Assembly (NCBI GenBank): GCA_023382535.1
Contig: JAHDWA010000043.1
Coordinates: 1-64,000, forward strand
Length of the DNA stretch: 64,000 bases
Direction: 5' to 3'
From: Anaerolineae bacterium
GTDB lineage: Bacteria; Chloroflexota; Anaerolineae; 4572-78; J111
Positions within the stretch are counted from its first letter, which is position 1, and each line of letters begins with the position of its first letter. A model generated the notes under the pieces. The model searched no databases and was not told the origin of the DNA. It saw only the letters and a list, made by a program, of their open reading frames with translations. The position numbers and the translations under genes are program-made. Below, piece by piece: positions 54,424 through 62,115 of the stretch.

Positions 54424-55509
54424 ATGCCAACGAAGCTGCTGTACCTCTTCAGTGGTTTGATGCTTGCCGCCATTTTGGCCGCGCTGGGACCATTGACAAT
54501 CATCGCCGCGCCCACCGCCCAGGAAATCATCTGCGCCGATGAATATACGGTTCAGGCCGATGATTGGCTCAGTAAAATCGCCGACAAACTGTTGGGGGAC
54601 GTAGCGGCCTATCCGGCCATTATCGCCGCCACCAACCAAAAACATACTGCCGATACCTCATTTGCCGAAGTAACCAATCCCGATTTGATTGAAGTCGGCT
54701 GGAAATTATGCGTTCCGGGAGCGGTGGATGCGCAAGCCTTACTGCAGAGCACTACGCCTGAAACAGTTATGACTCCCCTGGAACCGGCCAACCTGACCGT
54801 GTTCGCCGCGGCCTCCTTGACCGACGCTTTTAGCGAGCTGGGGCAGAACTTCTCGACGGAGTACCCCGGCGTTGCTTTTACCTTCAATTTCGCCGGGTCG
54901 CAGCAGTTGGCCCAGCAGCTCGGCCAGGGTGCGCCGGCCGATATTTTTGCCAGCGCCAACAAAAAACAGATGGAGGTCGCCATCGTGGAGGCGGGCCGGG
55001 TGATCAGCGGCACGGAGCGCACCTTTGCCCGCAATCGCCTGGCGGTGATTTTTCCGGCGGACAACCCGGCGGATTTGACCCAATTGCAGGACCTGACCCA
55101 ACCGGATCTCAAGATTGTCCTGGCGGCCAAAGAAGTGCCGGTGGGGCAGTATTCCCTGGATTTTCTAAACAAAGCCATAACCGATCCTGCTTTTAGCCCA
55201 ACTTATAGGGATGATGTTCTAAAGAATGTGGTTTCCTATGAGGAAAACGTGAGGTCTGTGCTGGCCAAAGTGGCCCTGGGTGAAGCGGATGCCGGTATTG
55301 TTTACACCAGCGATATTACCGGCCCGGAGGTGGACAAGGTCGGCCGGCTGGATATTCCTGATCATGTGAACGTGATTGCCAGCTACCCTATCGCCCCCAT
55401 CAGCGACAGCGCCTACCCCACCCAGGCCCAAGCCTTTGTCGAGTACGTGCTCTCGCCGGCAGGGCAAGAGGTGTTAGCCAGGTATGGTTTCATAGCTGTA
55501 ACAAAATGA
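54424..55509 (+). CDS. modA: Molybdate-binding protein with N-terminal LysM-like domain
   Basis: Predicted exported solute-binding protein of 361 residues. Signal peptide (1-32), then a LysM-like module (about 40-105: YTVQADDWLSKIADKLLGD, YPAIIAATN, IEVGWKLCVP), then a ModA domain (from about 120: LTVFAAASLTDAFSELGQNF, GSQQLAQQLGQGAPADIFASA, AGIVYTSDI). ModA binds molybdate or tungstate for the ABC importer. The LysM part could hold it at the cell wall and is unusual for ModA. ATG 54424 has GGAG 7 nt upstream; a start at 54373 is possible but less likely. Confidence 0.9.
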   Translation: MPTKLLYLFSGLMLAAILAALGPLTIIAAPTAQEIICADEYTVQADDWLSKIADKLLGDVAAYPAIIAATNQKHTADTSFAEVTNPDLIEVGWKLCVPGAVDAQALLQSTTPETVMTPLEPANLTVFAAASLTDAFSELGQNFSTEYPGVAFTFNFAGSQQLAQQLGQGAPADIFASANKKQMEVAIVEAGRVISGTERTFARNRLAVIFPADNPADLTQLQDLTQPDLKIVLAAKEVPVGQYSLDFLNKAITDPAFSPTYRDDVLKNVVSYEENVRSVLAKVALGEADAGIVYTSDITGPEVDKVGRLDIPDHVNVIASYPIAPISDSAYPTQAQAFVEYVLSPAGQEVLARYGFIAVTK

Positions 55510-55551
55510 AGGAAAACAGAGACCCTGTTAAAGGCGATTATCTTCCTGACT

Positions 55552-55580
55552 TTGACAACCGCCTGACTCCGAATTATAAT
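55552..55580 (+). promoter_or_regulatory. Promoter of padR-modB
   Basis: Perfect TTGACA (55552-55557), exactly 17 nt, perfect TATAAT (55575-55580): the best promoter in the window. Confidence 0.85.
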
Positions 55581-55591
55581 GGCGACATACT

Positions 55592-55615
55592 CATTTATTG
55601 AATATTAAATAAATG
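55592..55615. promoter_or_regulatory. Operator-like palindrome before padR gene
   Basis: CATTTATT-GAATATTA-AATAAATG, 8-bp arms, from just after the transcription start to 5 nt before the ATG. Occupancy would block transcription or translation, as expected for autorepression. Confidence 0.65.
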
Positions 55616-55620
55616 AAGCA

Positions 55621-56178
55621 ATGAGCCGCCTTAGTTCACCCCTGACAACCGAACACGCCCTGCTCGGCTTTCTACGCCAGCAGCCCATGCACGGCTATGA
55701 AATTCACCAGCGCCTGGCCGAACCCGAGGGGCTGGGGGCCGTCTGGCGGCTGAAACAGAGCCAACTGTATGCGCTGCTGGCCAAATTGGAGGAAGAGGGC
55801 TATCTGACTACCACCGTGGAGTTGCAGGATACGCGCCCGCCGCGCAAAATCTTTCAGCTTAGCGAGGCGGGCCTGGCCGCTTTTCTGGCCTGGGTGGAAA
55901 GCCCGGTCCCGCACGGGCGCACGCTCCGCCTGGATTTTCTGGCCAAGCTCTATTTTGCGCAGCGGGAAGGGCCGGAGGTCGCGCTGCGCCTGATCGAAAC
56001 ACAGCGCGACGTATGCCGGAGCTGGCTTACCGCCCAGCAGCAAGCGGTCAAAGCTTTACCCGGCGCTCGGCCCTACGAGTGGCTGGTGCATGAATTTCGC
56101 GTTGGCCAGATCGAGGCCATGCTGGCCTGGCTCGATACCTGCCAGGAAGTGTTGTCGGTCCCTGTGGCCCAACCCTAA
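55621..56178 (+). CDS. PadR family transcriptional regulator
   Basis: Repressor-like protein of 185 residues: winged helix (about 8-85: EHALLGFLRQQPMHGYEIHQRLAE, LKQSQLYALLAKLEEEGYL) and a C-terminal helical dimerisation domain of the PadR_C/Vir_act_alpha type. It sits between modA and modB and probably controls them, in place of the usual ModE; the effector is unknown. The palindrome overlapping its leader is a likely autoregulatory site. There is no Shine-Dalgarno site in the AT-rich leader. Confidence 0.9.
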   Translation: MSRLSSPLTTEHALLGFLRQQPMHGYEIHQRLAEPEGLGAVWRLKQSQLYALLAKLEEEGYLTTTVELQDTRPPRKIFQLSEAGLAAFLAWVESPVPHGRTLRLDFLAKLYFAQREGPEVALRLIETQRDVCRSWLTAQQQAVKALPGARPYEWLVHEFRVGQIEAMLAWLDTCQEVLSVPVAQP

Positions 56179-56204
56179 ATTTATTCTGCTCAAACGAGGT
56201 CAAA

Positions 56205-57065
56205 ATGGCTCAATCTGCTCTGCCCTGGCCCCAGCGCAACCGCTCGACTGCTCCGGCTGCCCGCTCCATGCCCGAACCCTGGTGGCTGTTAAGCCTGCCC
56301 CTGCTCCTTTTTTTGGCTTTGCCGATATTGGCCATGTTTCTGCGGACTCCCCCGGCCAATCTGCTGGCCAATCTCAGCAATCCCCAGGTGTTCCAGGCCA
56401 TCAGCTTGAGCTTCATGACCACCCTGGTGACACTTGGTGTTACTTTGGTCTTCGGCACGCCGGTCGCCTATCTGCTGGCCCGGCGCGACTTTCCTTTTCG
56501 CCGCGCCGTGGACACGCTGCTCGACCTGCCGACGGTGCTGCCGCCGTCTGTCGCCGGGGTCGCTCTGCTCATGGCCTTTGGGCGGCGCGGGTTGGTGGGC
56601 GACTGGCTGGAGGACTGGGGCATCCATCTCGCCTTCACCCAAACCGCCGTGATTCTGGCGCAGACGTTTGTCGCGGCCCCCTTTTATGTCAAAGCAGCCA
56701 CTCTGGGCTTTGCCGGCGTAGATAAGGATCTGGAGCAAGCGGCGGCGCTCGACGGCGCTCACAGCCGACAGGTGTTTCGTTTTATCACCCTGCCCCTGTC
56801 CTGGACGGCTCTGCTCAGCGGCGCAGTGATGACCTGGGCCCGCGCCCTGGGCGAGTTCGGCGCGACCATCATTTTTGCCGGCAACTATCCGGGTCGCACC
56901 CAAACCATGCCCCTGGCGATTTACATTGGCTTTGAACTCAACCTCGACGTGGCCCTGACCCTGGCGGTCATCCTGGTCGGCTGCTCATTTGCCGTGCTGA
57001 TGGTGGTCAAGGGATTACTTCAGCGTGACCATGAGATCAACGGCAGCTCATACACTTCGGTGTAA
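56205..57065 (+). CDS. modB: Molybdate ABC transporter permease
   Basis: Inner-membrane permease of 286 residues, longer than typical ModB (about 225) because of a polar N-terminal extension. About six helices; the EAA loop for contact with the ATPase reads DLEQAAALDGAHSRQVFRFITLPLSW. TRALGEFGATIIFAGN-like sequence near residue 225 is typical of ModB/CysT. No ModC ATPase follows, so it must be encoded elsewhere or shared. Confidence 0.92.
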   Translation: MAQSALPWPQRNRSTAPAARSMPEPWWLLSLPLLLFLALPILAMFLRTPPANLLANLSNPQVFQAISLSFMTTLVTLGVTLVFGTPVAYLLARRDFPFRRAVDTLLDLPTVLPPSVAGVALLMAFGRRGLVGDWLEDWGIHLAFTQTAVILAQTFVAAPFYVKAATLGFAGVDKDLEQAAALDGAHSRQVFRFITLPLSWTALLSGAVMTWARALGEFGATIIFAGNYPGRTQTMPLAIYIGFELNLDVALTLAVILVGCSFAVLMVVKGLLQRDHEINGSSYTSV

Positions 57066-57077
57066 ATAAAACAACAA

Positions 57078-57117
57078 TCCAGACCGCCGACCGCCGTCTG
57101 CCGTCAGCGGTCGGCGG
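57078..57117. repeat. GC-rich palindrome after modB
   Basis: GACCGCCGACCGC and its complement GCGGTCGGCGGTC flank a short GTCTGCCGTCA centre. Built from 7-nt GACCGCC units, it can form a stable hairpin at the end of the mod transcript. Confidence 0.7.
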
Positions 57118-57156
57118 TCGAAAATAACAACCTCCCTATTCCAAAAGGATTTTCCC

Positions 57157-57196
57157 AATGGCGAGTATCACTCATGAAACTCGCCATTTTTATTTC
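57157..57196 (+). terminator. Intrinsic terminator after modB
   Basis: AATGGCGAGT pairs with ACTCGCCATT (10 bp, 12-nt loop) and is followed by TTTTATTTC. A TATAAT at 57202-57207 just after it may start the next transcript. Confidence 0.8.
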
Positions 57197-57237
57197 TTCC
57201 GGTATAATTCGGACGGGAATGTTAAAGGAGATTATTG

Positions 57238-58158
57238 GTGCTTCGCAAACAATTAAGTGTATGGAGGCGAGCGGCGCTTGTATTGCACTTGTTGCCGCTG
57301 CTGGCCTGTGCTTTGGTCAAGCAAACCCCTCAGCCGGCCCCCACCTTCGAACAACTGGCCTTTGAGGTCCAAACTGCCACGCCAACCCTCACCCCGGTCC
57401 TGGGCTTGGCCGGCGCACCCACCAATACCCCTGACCCTAATGCTACCCCAACCCTCACCTCGACCTTGACCCTCACCACCACCCTGACTCCCACCGGCAC
57501 TCAAGAAGCCGCCGCGCCTGCCGCTCCGCCAACCTCACCCCCTGAGCCGGATGTGGCGGCAGTCCAGGCAGCTCCGCCCGATACGCCCACTCCGGCCCCG
57601 CCCGCCCCCACCGCTGTGCCTATCCAGGGAGGAGCCTGGGATTTTGAAGACGGTTTCAGCGAGTGGGGCAATCCTTACGGCGACCGCTGCCCCGGTTCCG
57701 GCCTGGCCAACGGCTGGAATGCCTTTACCACCCGCGACCAATTCGGTTCCTCCTGCTTTAATCAAACCGTCTGGCAGGGGAATGTTAACAGCGGCGAGAG
57801 CGCCCAGGAGATTACCTTTGCCTATGTCGGCGTCCAGGCCGGCATCTTCAAGTCCGTGCCGACCACGCCGGGCCATCGCTACAGCGTCACGGCGTTTATG
57901 AAACGAGAGTTCAGCCCGGCCAAGTTGGAGCTAACCCTGGGCCTGGACCCTGGCGGCGGGACCGACTGGCAAGCACCGGGCGTCCAGTGGTTTCCCTGGG
58001 ATGAGGACAAGGACGACGCCTGGGCCAAAACTGAAGAAACCGTCACCGCTGCCGGCGAGAGCATGACCATTTTTATCAAAGGATCCCATCCCTACCCGGA
58101 GCCGGGGGGAACATTACGCCTGGATTCAATTAGCATCACCGATCTGGGCCAGGAGTAA
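57238..58158 (+). CDS. Lipoprotein with C-terminal beta-sandwich domain, paralogue 1
   Basis: Predicted lipoprotein of 306 residues; lipobox LPLLAC gives Cys24. A Pro/Thr-rich linker (25-125) is followed by a domain of about 180 residues with FEDGFSEWGNPYGDRCPGSG, two cysteines likely bridged, and TPGHRYSVTAFMKRE. This looks like a carbohydrate-binding-module jelly roll, by impression only. GTG start with AAGGAG 8 nt upstream. The next gene is a paralogue 5 nt downstream. Confidence 0.8.
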   Translation: MLRKQLSVWRRAALVLHLLPLLACALVKQTPQPAPTFEQLAFEVQTATPTLTPVLGLAGAPTNTPDPNATPTLTSTLTLTTTLTPTGTQEAAAPAAPPTSPPEPDVAAVQAAPPDTPTPAPPAPTAVPIQGGAWDFEDGFSEWGNPYGDRCPGSGLANGWNAFTTRDQFGSSCFNQTVWQGNVNSGESAQEITFAYVGVQAGIFKSVPTTPGHRYSVTAFMKREFSPAKLELTLGLDPGGGTDWQAPGVQWFPWDEDKDDAWAKTEETVTAAGESMTIFIKGSHPYPEPGGTLRLDSISITDLGQE

Positions 58159-58163
58159 GTTAG

Positions 58164-59177
58164 ATGAATGATAACAAAATAGTAACTCTTACAAATTTCC
58201 CCCTTGCCATCCGCTATCTCTTCACCCCTATCTTCTATCTTCTATCTTCTACCCTCCATCCTCTAGCTGCCTTCCTGCTCCTTGCCCTCTTCCCCTCCCT
58301 CGCCTGTGTCATCGGCGGCTCAGGGGGGACAGCTATTCCGGTTGGGCGGCCGGCCAGTTTCGAAGTCCAAACCGCTACCCCAACAATCAACCCGCAATTG
58401 GCGGCTCCTACCCTTGAACCGGCCCAAGCGGAGCCACAGGTGGTTTTGCCGCTCGGCAGCGCCCCCACCGATACCCCCGACCCCAATGCCACGGCCACTT
58501 CGCTGCTGATCCCCGTGGCTACGCCCACACTCACGCCCGTCATCACCCCAACCATAGAACTCACCCCAACGGTTGCCGCAACCCAGGAGGTAGTGGCTGC
58601 CGCGCCCCCGCCCAAACCGGTGGTCGAACCGGACCCGCCATTGCAGGGCGGTGATTGGGATTTTGAAACTGATTTTATCCCCTGGCCCAACCCCTACGGT
58701 GAACCCTGTCCGGGGGCGCGGGTGGCTTCCGGCTGGACGGCTTTTGTGGAGGACGGACCGTATGGCTCATCCTGCATGAACGAAAACCTCTACCAACCCA
58801 ACGTCTTCTCGGGCCTCAAATCCCAGGAGATGACCTTTGATTTTATCGCCGCCAATTCTGGAGTGTTGCGGACCATTCCCACCAAAGTGGGCCATCGTTA
58901 CACTATTGTGGCTCATGCCAAGCATGATCGCAGCCTTGCGCCCGTGCAGATGGCCCTGGGTGTTGATTTTACCGGCGGCGGCGATTGGACGGCTTCGACG
59001 GTGCAGTGGTTTGCCTGGGACAACCCCGCCGAGGATACCTGGAACCCGACAGAAGAGACAGTGACAGCCACCGGCGAAAGCATGACGATCTTTATCAAAG
59101 GCTTTCATCCTATGGCCGACCAGGGCGGCAAAACGGTTATTGATACCGTCAGCGTCACAGACCTGGGGCCGGAGTAA
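58164..59177 (+). CDS. Lipoprotein with C-terminal beta-sandwich domain, paralogue 2
   Basis: Lipoprotein of 337 residues; Cys48 in LFPSLAC. It has the same architecture as the gene before it: Pro/Thr linker, then FETDFIPWPNPYGEPCPGAR and ESMTIFIKGFHP matching the paralogue's ESMTIFIKGSHP. A tandem duplication is clear. The N-terminus is 24 residues longer, and part of its signal peptide (residues 23-29, IFYLLSS) is encoded by three exact TCTTCTA heptamers (58231-58251). GGAG lies 8 nt before the ATG. Ends at the terminator at 59272. Confidence 0.82.
   Translation: MNDNKIVTLTNFPLAIRYLFTPIFYLLSSTLHPLAAFLLLALFPSLACVIGGSGGTAIPVGRPASFEVQTATPTINPQLAAPTLEPAQAEPQVVLPLGSAPTDTPDPNATATSLLIPVATPTLTPVITPTIELTPTVAATQEVVAAAPPPKPVVEPDPPLQGGDWDFETDFIPWPNPYGEPCPGARVASGWTAFVEDGPYGSSCMNENLYQPNVFSGLKSQEMTFDFIAANSGVLRTIPTKVGHRYTIVAHAKHDRSLAPVQMALGVDFTGGGDWTASTVQWFAWDNPAEDTWNPTEETVTATGESMTIFIKGFHPMADQGGKTVIDTVSVTDLGPE
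58231..58251. repeat. Heptamer array in signal-peptide coding region
   Basis: TCTTCTA three times without interruption. The same unit forms the intergenic array at 59481-59522. Confidence 0.9.
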
Positions 59178-59271
59178 ATCCAACAAAATTTGACCACCAA
59201 GACTGGTAATGGCAGCGGCGACCCTTGCGCTCGCCCCCGAGCCGTCAGGACCTGCATAAAACGAGGCAAAA

Positions 59272-59305
59272 TAAAAGACCCGGTGTGCCCTCACCGAGTC
59301 TTTTT
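59272..59305 (+). terminator. Intrinsic terminator after lipoprotein pair
   Basis: AAAAGAC-CCGGTG stem with CACCG-GTCTTTTT around a 6-nt loop (TGCCCT), ending in T5. Confidence 0.85.
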
Positions 59306-59444
59306 AAAAAGGAGGAGAAGAGGTTGCTTTTGGGTTAGTTGTAAATAACTTAACCCGTTGTGACTGTAGTGTACCCATTTTTTACCCCCTTCACTTGACG
59401 TGAACTCTACTGCAACTCTACGTTAACCCCACCGAGAAGAGGGA

Positions 59445-59522
59445 GGATAGTAAATGGTAGATAGAAGATAGTAGTTTATCTTCTATCCTCTATCTTCTAT
59501 TCTCGATCTACTATCTTCCCCA
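59445..59522. repeat. Inverted heptamer microsatellite
   Basis: 59481-59522 is six 7-nt units of TCTTCTA and close variants in strict phase. The preceding 59445-59478 is made of the complementary units (TAGAAGA, TAGTAGA), so the whole can fold back on itself. Confidence 0.85.
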
Positions 59523-59525
59523 CTT

Positions 59526-59554
59526 TTGTCAACGCTCTCACATCAGAGTATACT
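59526..59554 (+). promoter_or_regulatory. Promoter for GNAT-dehydratase pair
   Basis: TTGTCA (59526-59531), 17-nt spacer, TATACT (59549-59554); start codon 44 nt downstream. Confidence 0.7.
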
Positions 59555-59597
59555 GGCAAATTGTTGTTTATTGCCGTTGAATAGGAGTTTTGTCAGG

Positions 59598-60269
59598 ATG
59601 ATCGAGTTTCGTTATTTGCAGCGAGCCGATGCTGAAGCCGCCGCAGATATTCACATCGAGGGGCAGCCGGGGACAACCCTGACCTTGCTGGGGCGCCGAT
59701 TTTTGGTTGAGTTCTACCGGGCTGTTTATACTTCCAAATGGAGTGAGGGTGTCGGCGCGTTTGATGACGGCCGGCTGGTGGCCCAGGCGGCGATTGCAAT
59801 ATCGAGTGCTAAATTTTTCTCGGAATTCAAAACACGTTATTTGTGGCGGGTGGCTGGCCCGGTCGCTCTGTCAATTTTACGCCACCCTAAAATTTTGACC
59901 TATACGGTCCAGGGCTGGGGCTACGCCGAGCAAACCCACAGCCCCGACGGGGAGTGTGATGTTGTTTTTTTGGGGGTGAAGCGGGACTATATGCGCCATG
60001 GGGTCGGGCCAGAATTGGTGCGCTATATGTTTGGTTGGGGGGGCCTTATTGGCCTGAAGTCGGCCAATTTTATGATTGAAAAGCGCAACCGCCCCATGCG
60101 CTGGATGATTGGCCAGCTCCATGGCCTGTACGTTGCCCATGAATTTGAAGCTTATGGCCGCGAAATGCTTTTCTACAAAATCCCCATTCCCCTCAACCTG
60201 ACCGATGCCAAAATGCCGCTGGGAGAATCCCATACGGTTGCTTATATTTCTGCCAATGGAAAGGGCTAA
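59598..60269 (+). CDS. GNAT family acetyltransferase
   Basis: Protein of 223 residues with a GNAT fold: MIEFRYLQRADAEAAADIHIE start, CDVVFLGVKRDYMRHGVGPELVRYMF as acetyl-CoA loop (R-x-x-G-V-G), and late NFMIEKRNRPMRWMI. Substrate unknown. ATG 59598 has AGGAG 11 nt upstream. It is 4 nt before the PLP dehydratase gene, so the two are one transcript. Confidence 0.8.
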   Translation: MIEFRYLQRADAEAAADIHIEGQPGTTLTLLGRRFLVEFYRAVYTSKWSEGVGAFDDGRLVAQAAIAISSAKFFSEFKTRYLWRVAGPVALSILRHPKILTYTVQGWGYAEQTHSPDGECDVVFLGVKRDYMRHGVGPELVRYMFGWGGLIGLKSANFMIEKRNRPMRWMIGQLHGLYVAHEFEAYGREMLFYKIPIPLNLTDAKMPLGESHTVAYISANGKG

Positions 60270-60273
60270 CAGG

Positions 60274-61254
60274 ATGAACCCGGCCATTTCTTTTGCCGAT
60301 GTCCAATCTGCCGCCCAGGCCATCAAGGGCGTGGCCAACCGTACTCCGGTACTCACCTCGCGGACCGTCAACGAATTGACCGGCTACCAGGTTTACTTTA
60401 AGTGTGAAAATTTGCAGCGGATGGGCGCTTTCAAATTTCGAGGGGCCTACAACGCGCTCTCGCGGTTGAGCCAGGCAGAAAAAGCCAGGGGAGTGGTGAC
60501 TCACTCCTCCGGCAATCACGCTCAAGGAGTTGCCCTGGCGGCCAAGTTATTGGGTATTTCTGCCGTCATTGTCATGCCCACCGACGCCCCGACCAGCAAA
60601 TTAGCCGCCACGCGCGGCTACGGTGCTGAAATCGTACTTTATGACCGCCTGACCCAAGAGCGGGCGGAGATTTCGGCCCAGGTGGCCCGCGAGCGCGGCC
60701 TGACCTTTGTCCACCCTTACGATAACCCGCACGTTATGGCCGGGCAAGGTACGGCGGCGCTGGAACTGCTCGAGGATGTGCCGGATCTGGATGTATTGGT
60801 AACGCCGGTGGGCGGCGGTGGACTGCTCAGCGGCTGCGCTACGGCGGCGAAAGCGCTTATCCCCACCATTCGCATTTTTGGGGTAGAAACTGCTGCTTCG
60901 AATGATTGGTGGCAGTCGTTTCAGCGCAATGAGCGTGTCAAAATCTCCCCGCCCGATACCATCGCCGATGGCATGCGTACCCAGCAGCCCGGCGAACTGA
61001 CCTTTCCCATCGTCCGGGAGAAAGTCGCCGAGATTTTGCTGGTCAGCGAAACTGAGGTAATTGAGGCGATGCAATTCTTGTTACTACGGCTGAAAATTTT
61101 GGCCGAACCAACCGGAGCGGTCGCCCCGGCGGCGGTCTTTCAGAAACGGGTGGGGCCGTCGGGTGGCAAAGTAGGGGTTATTATTTCTGGGGGCAATGTA
61201 GACGCGTCTTTACTGGCTCAACTGCTCACTGGGGCGTGGCCGCAAAGTGAGTGA
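60274..61254 (+). CDS. Threonine/serine dehydratase, PLP-dependent
   Basis: Fold-type II PLP enzyme of 326 residues: PLP-Lys54 in MGAFKFRGAYNAL, SSGNHAQGVALAA, and the phosphate-binding GGGGLLSGCATAAK. There is no C-terminal ACT regulatory domain, so it is a catabolic-type threonine ammonia-lyase or a serine racemase/dehydratase; sequence alone does not decide. ATG 60274 is chosen because the family begins here and the codon follows the GNAT stop by 4 nt. Confidence 0.92.
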   Translation: MNPAISFADVQSAAQAIKGVANRTPVLTSRTVNELTGYQVYFKCENLQRMGAFKFRGAYNALSRLSQAEKARGVVTHSSGNHAQGVALAAKLLGISAVIVMPTDAPTSKLAATRGYGAEIVLYDRLTQERAEISAQVARERGLTFVHPYDNPHVMAGQGTAALELLEDVPDLDVLVTPVGGGGLLSGCATAAKALIPTIRIFGVETAASNDWWQSFQRNERVKISPPDTIADGMRTQQPGELTFPIVREKVAEILLVSETEVIEAMQFLLLRLKILAEPTGAVAPAAVFQKRVGPSGGKVGVIISGGNVDASLLAQLLTGAWPQSE

Positions 61255-61274
61255 TGGACTCCCGAACCATCACT
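61250..61274. terminator. Hairpin between convergent genes
   Basis: AGTGATGG pairs with CCATCACT around 9 nt. It overlaps the dehydratase stop codon and faces the end of the small GTPase gene. Confidence 0.5.
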
Positions 61275-61294
61275 TACAATTTAACCACTACCGT

Positions 61295-61831
61295 TCAGCG
61301 GCTCTTCAGGGCAAAGTTAACGCCCAGCATGCCCAGTTTTTCAAACATTGCATCCACATTATAGCCGGTCTTGGGACTGGTCTCAATAAACTCGTAATTA
61401 TTTTCCCTGGCCCAGCGCGCGATTTTGCCTACCGGCACGCGGTGCGCCAGGTCCACCTTATTAGCCACAACCAGCACCGGAATACCATAGGCTTTGCTGC
61501 GGCATTCGCTGACCCAATCGGGCAGGTGCTTAATTGTCTCCGGATTGTTGACATCAAAAACCAGGGCCATCGCATGCGACCCCAGATAAAAGCTCTCCCG
61601 TACCACCGACCACTGCGGCTGTCCGGCCAGGTCCCAGGTATGAATTTTAACCGGCCCCAGCCCCGGCACTTTGGTCAGCTTGGTATGGGTATCCATGCCG
61701 AGGGTCATGTTATGCTGTTCGACAAAATCGTTAAAAACATAGCGGCGTAACAGGCAGCTTTTTCCAACCGTCCCGTCACCTGCCAGAATAACCTTGACAT
61801 GAAAGAGCGCTACCGCCAATTTATCAACCAC
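61295..61831 (-). CDS. Ras/Rab-like small GTPase
   Basis: Single-domain GTPase of 178 residues with all G boxes of the Ras superfamily: G1 GDGTVGKS (18-25), G3 WDLAGQP with Gln71 at the Ras Gln61 position, G4 NKVD (124-127), and G5 ETSPKTG. There is no membrane anchor and no C-terminal prenylation motif. Bacterial members (MglA, Rup families) act in polarity or regulation, usually with a roadblock GAP partner; none is adjacent. GTG start with GGAG 8 nt upstream. Isolated gene. Confidence 0.92.
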   Translation of the reverse strand: MVDKLAVALFHVKVILAGDGTVGKSCLLRRYVFNDFVEQHNMTLGMDTHTKLTKVPGLGPVKIHTWDLAGQPQWSVVRESFYLGSHAMALVFDVNNPETIKHLPDWVSECRSKAYGIPVLVVANKVDLAHRVPVGKIARWARENNYEFIETSPKTGYNVDAMFEKLGMLGVNFALKSR

Positions 61832-62050
61832 CTTAATTTCTCCATCTTTTACCTTCGTTTTAACGAAGTCTACCCTCTCATCTTACTCAATCTCTAACGA
61901 ATTTCATATAGCATTTTAGACCCAGTTAATGGAGGTGAACTGGAAGATAGAGGGATAGAGATTTCCTTCCAGCCTTCGAGCCGATGGCGTCGCCCGCAGA
62001 GGCCAAGTCTCCTCTGGTTGGGCAACCTGCCCATTCCTCCTGGTTCAAGG

Positions 62051-62079
62051 TTGACTCAAAATTAACCTTATGGTAAATT
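62051..62079 (+). promoter_or_regulatory. Promoter for C39-like gene
   Basis: TTGACT (62051-62056), 17 nt, TAAATT (62074-62079), about 36 nt before the GTG start. Confidence 0.5.
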
Positions 62080-62115
62080 TGAGATTATGTAACGTTGGCT
62101 CCGGGGTAACGAACC

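Larger units (their letters stand above)
59178..59597. other. Intergenic region: terminator, microsatellite, promoter
   Basis: Contains in order the terminator at 59272-59305, an unremarkable 140-nt stretch, mirrored heptamer arrays (59445-59522) and the promoter at 59526-59554. No gene seen. Confidence 0.75.
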
